From the NCBI RefSeq assembly GCF_040807025.1, contig NC_090943.1, forward strand, positions 141,756,764-141,820,763: DNA of 64,000 nucleotides. The letters are read 5' to 3'. A program made the translations under genes and the position numbers. This document shows positions 1-8,709 of this stretch, one piece after another (the stretch's first letter is position 1; each line of letters begins with the position of its first letter). Source of the stretch: Struthio camelus (Eukaryota; Chordata; Aves; Struthioniformes; Struthionidae). Below the pieces are notes generated by a model that was not told the DNA's origin, did no database searches, and was given only the letters and a program-made list of their open reading frames with translations.

Positions 1-2030
1 CTTCCGCTTAAACAAAAAGAGGATTACCTCAGATTTGATAGATAGTTTATTCCCAGGACTTGGGAAAAGAATTTTCTTACTGTAGTAATTTCTGCTAATC
101 TATCTCATGTAAGAGTCCAGAAATATAAAGATGAATGTCTACTTTTATGCTGGGGGGGGCCAAAATCTCTAATCATTTGGGTGGTGAAGACAGAATCACA
201 GAATCGCAGAATTCCCATAAACTGATTCCAAAACTCATTTCTGATTTTGCCAAAGACCATAGACCTTAGGGTGCCCTGTAAAGCTCAAGGAAAACTGTGT
301 CCAAAGACATTTTAGAATTTTAAGAGGAGCTTTAAGTTCATTTTCAGTTGTGGGTGCATTAGTATTCATCCTGCAGTCTACTAGTGCTCTGTCCTAATAA
401 GGAGAGTTGGATCTTCTACCAAGATACCTGTGTGAACTCAGATAGCAAGGCCAGGCAATTCTCCAGCATCAAACTAATAAAATTAGGCAGAGGACTCAAG
501 GGAAATGGGCTTGTACAATCAAATCCCTCTGCAGTCAAGTCACTTAGCTTTTCTACCTGTGTCCCTTCTGTAGAGATAGCAACTAACGTTTAGCTCTTCT
601 AAAGACTTATGAGTGTTTAATTATCAATGATTATATGGCCTGCATAAATGTGGAAGCTGACCAGCATCTATGGAAGGGGCCTAGTATTTATGGGCTTGCT
701 AGCTACACACAAAGACTTTGGAAGCATTAGGGCTAGTGCCTATGTGGAAAGGTTTCTTACATTCTATATTGGTAACTGATTTCCATGCAACTCTTGCTCT
801 TTCTCAGTGAAGTATTCCATACTGTAATTAATACAAAATGCAAAACAGGGCATGCGTAGATTTTCACTGATCTCAAGCTGTAGTAGTGAATGTGTTGGTA
901 GAATGTGAGCTAGTAACAAACTTCAAACAGGTTTGTAAAGGATTCACTGCAATAAAGCGTCATTTTCCACATTCTCAGTGGTAGTAACAAGAGTGCATTC
1001 AAAAGAGTAAATAGCCTCTTCTGTTTATTATTTAATCTGCGAAACAGCAAGCAGAAAGCAGCAAGTTCAGATTCTTTGTTTGAGTACTCTAACCCCTCCC
1101 TCCGCTGGAAAAATAAGTCTGGCCCATCATTCTAAAATTCAGACTTTCACTTTGGCAACTTTTTTCAAATTAGAAAGATCCCTATTTATTAATGCCCATA
1201 CATACAATATGTATACCAACATGTATGTACATGCACTGCTGGCTGCCCACATTCAGGTCCATCTGTTAGGATGGCACTCTGCCCACCGCGAAGTTGGCTG
1301 GTCCATGTCACTACAGTGTAACTGTCAAGCCATGATGGGCTCTGGTGGGCAGCCAAGAGCCTTTCTTTCTTAAGGCAGACAAGCCTCACAGCAGAACTGA
1401 AGTTGTGTTCTACACCACACAACCACCCTGAGCGACACGCAGGCCAAAGCAAAGAGTATTTCAAAGAGAAAAGAAAAGAGGAGAGCTGACTGGTACATCA
1501 GACTGTGATTAAGACCTACTTTGTGGCAGCGATTGCCTTGGACAATGGTACTGTGGCTTAGCGCAGGCCAACCATAATTTAACTTTAGCTCTAGTACCAA
1601 CAAAGTACAACACTGCGATTGTGAGAAAACTCAACAGATACAAATAACCACTACACAAGGCAATTTTGTGAGGTGTATGGGCATATACAAATTGCCTACA
1701 AAAGACACTTCAGCTCCTTTCACACACGTACAGAGTCGGTGAGGAACTGCAGCTGTCCAGAAACCAAGGGTCAAGATGAGAACAACAGGTATCAGATCTT
1801 ACATTCAGCTCAAATCTTTCCAGAAAGATCATACTACCAACTTGCTCCTACTGGTCTCTCTCACATTTTTTTATTACAGCTGATCTTTCATCCCTCCCTT
1901 GCACTATTTTTCATCTTTATCATTTGAAGAATGAGGTTAGTTGTGGTTTAGCTTTGGTTTTTAAGCTTTTATCGGTAATAATTACATTCCAGAAAGTGCT
2001 GCATTATTTATCTTCTACTTTTCTTTTTCG
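1..2030. other. Non-coding stretch, nothing recognised
   Basis: AT-rich sequence with only short, unconvincing reading frames. Around 192-211 there are three CAGAAT-type octamer-like units, reminiscent of the terminal repeats of an antisense CR1, but the flank does not continue as CR1. No RNA gene, exon or transposon that I can support. Confidence 0.5.
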
Positions 2031-2040
2031 CTAGTCACCC

Positions 2041-2250
2041 ATGGATTCAGCAACAGGGAGGTTGCCTCGGAACGGCTCAACATGGCTCTTCTTTTTGGCT
2101 GGGAACAAAGCAACTGGAAGCAGCTCACCCATCCTCCCCGATGCCAAGAGCAGGGTGGAAAAACAGTACCACTTTTCTGCACAAACCGAGAGGAATGGTC
2201 TCATTGTTGTCTCAGCATGGTCTCATTGTTGTCAATGGATCTATTCGCCT
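2041..2250 (+). CDS. Candidate first coding exon (70 codons, no homolog recognised)
   Basis: Seen: a pyrimidine-rich tract at about 2009-2030 leads to a TAG acceptor ending at 2034. An ATG in good context (CACCCATGG) follows at 2041. The frame stays open for exactly 70 codons, and a near-ideal donor (GTAAGTAT) starts at 2251, so the putative exon 2035-2250 would end in phase 0. The peptide begins MDSATGRLPRNGSTW and contains a 17-bp direct repeat (2195-2211 and 2217-2233) that puts related residues in different frames. I recognise no domain, signal peptide or family motif. The frame continues past the donor only to a stop at 2278. It lies about 6 kb upstream of the CpG island, so it would need a promoter left of the window. 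It could equally be a chance combination of splice-like signals; conservation or RNA evidence is needed to call it a gene. Confidence 0.25.
2195..2233 (+). repeat. Short tandem direct repeat, 17-bp units
   Basis: ATGGTCTCATTGTTGTC occurs at 2195-2211 and again, exactly, at 2217-2233 (period 22). This is a recent local duplication inside the candidate exon at 2041-2250. Confidence 0.9.
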
Positions 2251-2259
2251 GTAAGTATG

Positions 2260-5200
2260 ACAAGCAAATTTTGGCTCTAAACCAGCAGCTCTTCTGTTCC
2301 CCAGGAAGGCCCAAAGGCAAAATTATATCAGGCTTTTATTTAAACCAACTTAACTGTAACTTGACTATAGAGAACTATTACCATTTAGATGGGCCTCCAC
2401 TCACACTCCAGCATCAGGAGGGCTAGCAATCAGGAGGAAGTTCCGGCTGCACTTTTGAAAAGTCCTGCGTAATTCTGAAAGATTTCCTTTCCCCTGTTGA
2501 TTTTTATCATGTCAGAAAAATCTTACGTTATGATTCTGACATCACAAAACAGTTCATAGACGTTGCTGTCACATCACATTTTAATTGCTGTTACCTCTTT
2601 AGACAACAAAAGCCAAAGCAGAGCTTGTCAGTGCCAAGAGAAAAGACAATAAAGTGTGCTTCTGAAGTCTGAATTTCATTTTAAATAAAAGAAGCAGAGA
2701 CATCCAGACCACTATATGACGAAACTCCATGAGTCTTCTGCTTCATTTTTGTAGTCCTCTACCCTTGGCTCTTCTGACATCTCTTCTAACTAAGAAGATT
2801 TAAAAAATCTCAAATCATTTGAGATATTATGTTGCTTCTTGGCGTCCATCTGGTAGAGGATTTAACTGAAAAGAGCCTTTATTTTTGTACTTTGTGTATT
2901 ATAGGATGGAATTCTGTTAAGTTGTAATCTCTTTTGAACAATTTAAAAAAAATGTTTCCTTTTACAAGCTCCTTCTGACTGTACAGAGCATTCTTATACA
3001 AATGCAGTCTCGGCACAATAAAAGATACAGGCGGGTAAGGATTTCCCCGTAGGTCCTTCCTTGTAGCATACACACAGGTATGTGAACTGTCAGTGGTACC
3101 TGTCATGTAATTAGTATAAATGTAGTGGATACAGGAGGAGAAGATGCCATTATAGTGTGAATGGTAAAGGTTTTGAATAGCATACTGGAACTGTTCTTTT
3201 CCCTACCAGGAGTTGTGGATATGCTGTAGAGAGTTAGCAGAGTTACAGTCTCTCCTTGCTGTGAAGAAGGAAATGAACTAGGACTAAATTTATGTCATCA
3301 TAAATGAGAAAAGGGTTTAGCTCCATATATTTTGGTCCTAGTTATCTTAAGTAGTGGGGCAGACTCCTGGCTCCACTGAAGTCAATAGCAAAACACTATC
3401 AATTTCAAGGGGACAGCATAACACCTTGCAACTCCACCGTGTTCCAATTCTAAGGTCATGAAATCCAAACACTAGGTATTTGAACGCGTTCCTTAGATCT
3501 CTGTATCTCTAGATTTGAGACAGAAATTTTCTCTGGAGATTTCCAGTTCCAGATTGACTTTCTTCATCAGCGCAATAGATCTTAGGTTTGTTGATCTGCA
3601 CACCACAACCAACACAAAGGCCATTGAAACGTCCAAGAAATTTTTGCAAGTGGCTTTGCAGTTCATCTCAACCGCTGAGGCTACCAAACCATTCCTGCAT
3701 TGATATCAGGCTATACTGCTCCACATATGACATTCTAGAATCTATACACCTATCTATATAGTAGGTATTTTGGATAACTTAAAAAGAAAAAAAAGCATCT
3801 GTGCTCTATCTGGAATTGGTGTGCTTTAGATCTAAATTGGTGCACCTTTCCTGTATGTTTTCCAACATGTCTTCATTGTAACAGTTTCCCAAATTAAGGC
3901 AACACAGGAAGACAGAATCTTTTTTTGCAAGACCATTAACAACCTCCCACCCCCCGAACCTAGTCCTGATGTCTGCGGTAATCACAAAATGGTGACCGGT
4001 TACATTCAAGAGATTTTAAAATATGCAGAGCAATAATGCTCTGCTATGATTTCCAAATAAAAATCCCATGTATTTTTTCCAACCCACTCTCTCTAGTAGT
4101 TTTTGTAATGAAGTTGGAGGGGGAGCCATTGCATTATATTCTTCCAGGCCATTTCGATTACAGAATTGGATCCCCCCATCCCCTGTCTCGATATTTTTAG
4201 CTAAAGGGTCATTCTTGTGCTATTTGCGTAAGTGGACAGAATCTCAAATATCTACCCTCAAATCACTATAAATCAAGGAACTTTCATGGTCTGTTAGCTT
4301 AAGGGGATGGTGTTATTAAAGATTACTGTTCAAGGAAGTTCAGAATAAATGTCCAACTCAAGACATCTCTGATGTACGGCTTTGTTTTGCTTCTGAAAAT
4401 AGCTGAGCAAGCAGCCTCTGCTCTCTCCAACATATTTCTGAGGCTATTATTAGCAAGTAAGTACTTTCTATTATTTACATTTTTTTAGCAGCAACATCAG
4501 TTTCCTCTGGGGTCAGGAATGAAGCTGTCATTCAACAGCAACACTCATAAGAGATGGAAGTTGTTTGCCATATGCAAATACAGGGGCCTGTGAAGATGCA
4601 ATGCTGTTCTTACCCCTCTCCTCTTTACACATTTTCAGAACTCTAAGAAAGCTTATGTGAATGCGGAAAGCAAAAAGGTAAGGATTAGGTCATACTACTG
4701 TTGGATGTGAGACTACAAAAGAATGAATTTGTATTGCCTGGCAAACCTGATTTGCTTGGCAAATGAATACACCATGATTTCCCACGTGATCCTAACCAAT
4801 AACTTTTCATTTCAATACAAGCAGAATCAGCTCTGCAAAGGAAGCACCATCCCAGAGTCAGAGGAATGTTTAAGCAACTTTTTCAATTGTTAGTTAATTA
4901 CTTGCCTAGATTCACAATGAATGCACTACAGCCAGAACATGAATACCACATAATACCAAATTTAAACATAAGAGGTCTGACTCATCACTCCATTGCACCA
5001 GTTTTATGCCTTCAGGGCTCCATGTTCTTCCATGGTGACTCAGTCCCAAGATCCCTTCTCTCCAGGAAAAACAGGACAAGTCATGCAGTACATGCCAGAC
5101 TTACCCATCAACTATAAGCCACATTTGCACAGCAAAATTAATTGGAATATAACATTCCATACCACTTACTTTTGCTGTTATGCCTAGAGATAGGAACATA

Positions 5201-6880
5201 TATAATTAACGTAAAGAGCAACAGTTTAAAACATAGTCATTAGAGTTAACCCTGTCACACCAAGCAATATACTTAAGGAGCCTTGTTTAAGAAAACAGTC
5301 CTTGCCAAATGTTAATAGCGCGTATATGCGCAAGCTAAGATTAATACCACAGAATTAAAGACTAGGCGATTAGTCACTGGAAGAAAAAGTTTCTCCAAAA
5401 TAGTTCTCATTCCAAGATTGTTACCTTCACATTCCTAACCAAAAGCTGCCGAGACAGAAGAAAGACACTTTTGGGGCAACTATAGGACAGATATAGACCA
5501 TTTTTTCTGAAAGAAGGATGTGCTGTGTTTATGACAGCTATTTTTGACAAATACAAAACACCTCGAGGACGTTTCTCTTCTGATAGTTTCATGTCAGTAA
5601 ATATTCATTGATTTCAGTGAAATTATACCCGATTCTTTGCCTGGCATGGGAGTTACAGATCAGTGCTGACCCTTACAGGCTATTCTGAATAGACTTAACA
5701 CTGGGTAAAATGGATATGAGTAGATAACCCATCCTGCAGTCTCTGACAGTGTACAAATCAAGGAAATCATTAGTCAAGAACAAAATTTTCAAAAGCCTGA
5801 CAAAACAAAATCCATCCTTGGCTTTCCTCTAAAGCTTGACAGATTGCCATCTAGTAGTTTACCATAATGTACTTTTTGCTTTTTATTGCTTTTGTTCTAG
5901 TTGTGAGATCAGCAGGCTACCCTAGCATGTAGAGCTCACGGCCATACATTTGTTTTCAGGATCTGGGCCTGAGATACTTTCAAGGGAGCGGAATCCAGCA
6001 CGGTTGCTCATGCAGCTTAGGCATCCTGGGCATTGATGCACACGAACAATAACACATCAAAACCTGCTTGTGGAAATGATTATGCGCCATTGGGGAGCCA
6101 CACATCCTGAGCATTACATGCATGATTTATCCATTTGCCTCTGATCACAGTGTGTGCACATGTGTGTAATTTTGTATTTACTTCTACTACTGCAAAACTG
6201 TAGCACCTCATTCTGATTACAGCTACTTCTTGTTAAGAGGTCACGTCAGGGGCTGGTATTTTGTGTGTGACTTTTTGTAGGAAGGAATGATTTATTTTCA
6301 GGTATTCAGTCCTTTGATTTTAACTTTGTCTTGTTATTAAAAAAAAAACTAAATAAGGTCCACATAAAGACACACATTCTTCTAGTGCATTAAATATTGA
6401 TATTGGATAAATATGAGAATTTTGCTGGTGACTGCAACAAGAGTAGGGTGAAATCCAAAGATTTGTCAGCAGGCTTATTCTCTTTTGAGGAGTAATATAA
6501 AGACATAAACTTAAAACAGAACGACACTGGTTTTTATCTCATGCTCATCCACCCTTTGAAAATGAGACATCAGCACTAAAGTGTCTAGCGCCCTGTGTTC
6601 TCCAGTTGCTGTCATTTTGTTAGTGAACAGGTGTGCAAGCACGTGCGCGTTCTTTGTCGCTGGGTCGACGTGCGAGAGAGAACCTGGCATTCAGGTAAAA
6701 GTTAAGGAAACAGCTCCTTAGCTATGACAGGGTTAAAACAGAGAATCCGTGCCTTTATTCCCCCACCCTTTTACAACTACTGCCACACTCCAACAGTAAG
6801 GGGAGGAACGGACGTAGAGAGTTTAGAAGTGTAAGTTACAAAACTTCAAAAATGACACAATTTTACAAGTCAAGAAACAC
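2260..6880. other. Non-coding stretch with one old dispersed repeat
   Basis: Mostly AT-rich sequence without convincing exons. The only structure I recognise is at 3355-3420 (separate entry). Reading frames such as 4866-5117 are short and have no protein-like composition or flanking splice signals. Confidence 0.5.
3355..3420. repeat. Relic of an amniote dispersed repeat (GAAGTCAATGG type)
   Basis: CTCCACTGAAGTCAATAGC followed by an AATTTCAAGGGG segment resembles the very common, old amniote repeat built around CACTGAAGTCAATGG and its reverse complement. I know the pattern but cannot assign a family name with certainty. Similar relics are at 34306-34332, 49665-49716, 56126-56160 and 59014-59095. 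Confidence 0.4.
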
Positions 6881-6888
6881 TAAGCTTG

Positions 6889-6896
6889 TGACGTCG
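6889..6896 (+). promoter_or_regulatory. CRE-like site TGACGTCG
   Basis: TGACGTCG at 6889 is a near-consensus cAMP-response element just outside the CpG island. It belongs to a set of three TGACGT sites (also 8175 and 8346). Confidence 0.35.
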
Positions 6897-7111
6897 CTTC
6901 AGCGCTCTTTACTTTGCGAACATCTCCGTTTAAAAACTTCTGGGTCCCCAGCAGATAGCAGCGTTTACCAGGCAGCGTTTATTCACAGCGATGCTTTAAA
7001 GACCATCTCACACCCCGCCCATGCTGCGAGACGGACCCGGTGACTATGTAAGATTCGGCTGCCCGCCGTAGTCTCCAGCGAAACGTAACTCTCGGTGACA
7101 GCTACTCTACG

Positions 7112-7130
7112 GCACGAGTGCTACTCGTGC
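7112..7130. repeat. Inverted repeat GCACGAGT-GCT-ACTCGTGC
   Basis: Perfect 8-bp arms with a 3-base centre at the left edge of the CpG island. It includes a CACGAG E-box-like core on each arm. It may be a dimeric factor site or merely a small hairpin. Confidence 0.6.
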
Positions 7131-7255
7131 GGCGCAGCGCGCGCCAAGCTGGGCTGCAACCACCGAGATGCGCGCGGCCAAGTACCGAAGTTTGCCAGGG
7201 AGGGGAGCGGCGGGGACCGCGCCGGCCGCCCCGCGCCCGCCCAACGCCGCGTGCC

Positions 7256-7273
7256 TGCGCGCGCGCGCGCACA
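7256..7273. repeat. Alternating CG tract, Z-DNA-prone
   Basis: An uninterrupted purine-pyrimidine alternation of 18 bases (TG, then CG repeats, then CA). Such tracts can adopt left-handed DNA and are often seen in CpG-island promoters. Confidence 0.8.
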
Positions 7274-7737
7274 GGCCGGGCGGCCGCCGCGCTGGGGAAG
7301 GGCCGGGCGGCAGGCGCGAAGCCCGGTGACGCCGGCCCCCAGGCGCCTCGCCGCGGCTGCCAGCCAGCCCGGCCGGAGGGCGGGGGGGGGGATGGAGGGG
7401 GGTAAGAGTGGCCGAAGTCCCGGCAGAGACCCGGGCCCGGCAGCCGCCGGGTCACTCACACGCACGCACCGGCCCGGGCCCCTCCCGCCGCCCCCCGGCC
7501 GGAGCCCCCCGCCGCCGCCGCCGCGGCAACAGGCGGAGCCAGCCCCCCACCCCGTTCCCTCCGCTGCCGCCGCCGCCCCGGCCCCCCCGGTGGCGGCGGG
7601 GAGAGGGGTGAGAGGGGAGGACGCGGCGGGCGAGGGAATGAATGAATCGCTACCTCCGGGAAGGCGCTGTGGGCTGCCGCTGCCTGCTCCTGCCGCCGCC
7701 GGCGCCGCCGCCGCCGCCACGGCGGATCAGCTGATAT

Positions 7738-7787
7738 TTACCTGTGAGGTAATGCGCGCTCGGTAAGGTCACCGTGCACCCGGTGAC
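7738..7787. promoter_or_regulatory. Two dyad-symmetric motifs within 50 bp
   Basis: TTACCTGTGAGGTAA (7738-7752) is a perfect inverted repeat apart from its GTG centre, and carries ZEB/Snail-like CAGGTA half-sites. GTCACCG (7768-7774) and CGGTGAC (7781-7787) form a second perfect inverted repeat around TGCACC and overlap an AGGTCA nuclear-receptor half-site. A CAGCTG E-box lies at 7729-7734. Factor names are inferred from motif only. Confidence 0.45.
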
Positions 7788-7827
7788 ACGCGAGGCAGGG
7801 CGGGAGGCAGGGTGGGAGGGACGCCGG

Positions 7828-7890
7828 GCGCGGGAGCTGCTGCTGCTGCTGCTGCCGCCGCTGCTGCCGCCGCCGCCGCCGCGCACGGCG
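7828..7890. repeat. CTG/CCG mixed trinucleotide repeat
   Basis: GCTGCTGCTGCTGCTGCCGCCGCTGCTGCCGCC-type run. On the minus strand it reads as GGC/AGC and could encode Gly/Ala/Ser/Gln tracts, but I see no supported coding frame; it is more likely 5' UTR or promoter. A second GCC run is at 7690-7718. Confidence 0.75.
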
Positions 7891-8012
7891 CCGGAGCGGG
7901 GCGGCCGCGCCGCGCAGAGGCAGAGGCGGCCGCTGCCGCTGCAGCTCCTGGCACATGCTGCAGGTGTCAGCGCAGGAGCTGCCCCGCCGCCCGCCGCGCC
8001 CGCCCCCCCTGC

Positions 8013-8024
8013 TGCGCATGCGCG
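8013..8024. promoter_or_regulatory. NRF1-type site TGCGCATGCGCG
   Basis: It matches the palindromic NRF1 consensus (YGCGCAYGCGCR), a classic CpG-island promoter element. Binding is inferred. Confidence 0.55.
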
Positions 8025-8174
8025 CCCGCCCCACCGCGCCGGCGCGCCGCCTCTGCGCCGGCGCCCTGCGGCGCGCGAAGCCGCGGCGAAGCCGCTGCCC
8101 GGGCCCGGCGCTTCCCCGAGGTGCCGCTACCCCGCCAGCAGCGCCGCGGCGCGGGGCGGGGGCGCGAGGGGGGA

Positions 8175-8182
8175 TGACGTCT
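8175..8182 (+). promoter_or_regulatory. CRE-like site TGACGTCT
   Basis: Seven of eight bases of the palindromic CRE. It lies 171 bp upstream of the perfect CRE at 8346. Confidence 0.45.
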
Positions 8183-8345
8183 TGCGGCGGGGGAGGGGGC
8201 GAGGCGGCGGGGTCCCGCCGCTCCCCCGTCCCGCGCGGGCCGCCCCGCGGCGCCCCGGGCCTCCCCCCTCCCTGCGGGGGTGGCGACGGGGTCGGGGGCC
8301 CCGGCCCGGTGCAGGGGGCGGCGGCGGGGGCCCAGCGGCGAGGGG

Positions 8346-8353
8346 TGACGTCA
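8346..8353. promoter_or_regulatory. Perfect CRE TGACGTCA
   Basis: TGACGTCA inside the 10-bp palindrome GTGACGTCAC (8345-8354), about 85-120 bp upstream of the TATA-like cluster and inferred start. That is the usual distance for functional CREB/ATF sites. Confidence 0.6.
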
Positions 8354-8385
8354 CCCTGCTCTCCCGCGGGGGGCGGGGGCTTCGC

Positions 8386-8395
8386 GGGGCGGGGC
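8386..8395. promoter_or_regulatory. SP1/KLF boxes GGGGCGGGGC
   Basis: Back-to-back GGGGC units between the CRE (8346) and the TATA-like cluster (8430), followed by further GGGGCGG-like sequence. Confidence 0.5.
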
Positions 8396-8429
8396 GGCGC
8401 CGGAGCGGGGTGGGGTTGTGTCGCACCTC

Positions 8430-8466
8430 TTAAAAACCGCAGGTTTTAAACGCCGCACGGCGTAAA
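8430..8466 (+). promoter_or_regulatory. TATA-like AT cluster in CpG island
   Basis: TTAAAAA (8430), TTTTAAA (8444) and GTAAAAA (8461) form the only AT-rich patch in roughly 1.5 kb of GC-rich DNA. A plus-strand start about 30 bp downstream would fall at roughly 8470-8490. No canonical TATAAA is present. Confidence 0.4.
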
Positions 8467-8469
8467 AAG

Positions 8470-8681
8470 CTGGCCGTGGGCTCGGCGGCGCGGCTGCGGC
8501 GTCTGCTGCCGGCCGGGGCTCGGGGCGCTGCCGCGAGTGGGTCGTCGTCCTTCGGCGAGTGTCAGGACCGCGCCCGCCGTAACAGGCGTTAACGGTCGTT
8601 CGGCGGCGGGGCGCCCTGCTCGCGCCCTCCGGCTGCTGTGCCCAACGCCATGGCGGCGCGGGGAAGAATACCTGAGCGTTG
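8470..8681 (+). other. Candidate first exon of a plus-strand transcript
   Basis: Seen: GC-rich leader downstream of CRE, SP1 and TATA-like motifs, then an ATG in excellent context (CGCCATGG, 8650-8652) and a reading frame MAARGRIPER to a possible donor (GCGTTG|GTAATT) with the intron beginning at 8682. If unspliced, the frame stops at once (TAA at 8683). The left end is an estimate from the TATA-like position. It would be the 5' UTR plus 32 coding bases (phase 2) of a gene whose remaining exons I cannot find. Alternatively it is the first exon of a lncRNA. The peptide is too short to identify a family. Confidence 0.35.
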
Positions 8682-8709
8682 GTAATTCTCCCGTGACCTC
8701 AGCGTTATT

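Larger units (their letters stand above)
7045..8700. promoter_or_regulatory. CpG island 1, probable (bidirectional) promoter
   Basis: The base composition changes abruptly from AT-rich flanks to sequence packed with CG dinucleotides, GCC/CCG runs and GGGCGG boxes. Within it are an NRF1 site (8013), TGACGT CRE sites (8175, 8346), SP1 boxes (8386) and a TATA-like cluster (8430-8466) just before a plausible plus-strand first exon. The left half (7.1-7.9 kb) also has donor-like CAGGTAAAT (about 7747-7739) on the minus strand, so divergent transcription is possible. CpG islands of this size in vertebrates usually mark promoters of constitutive or developmental genes; I infer a promoter but cannot name the gene. 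Long open frames on both strands here reflect lack of AT-rich stop codons, not coding. Confidence 0.85.

Noticed and set aside
192..211. Possible antisense CR1 terminal octamers
   Set aside because: Only about three degenerate units; the flanking sequence does not continue into a CR1 3' UTR.
7095..8449. Long open frames on both strands inside CpG island 1 (up to 223 codons, Ala/Pro/Gly/Arg-rich)
   Set aside because: GC-rich DNA lacks TAA/TAG/TGA by composition; frames overlap on all strands, many begin at GTG and none has domain features.
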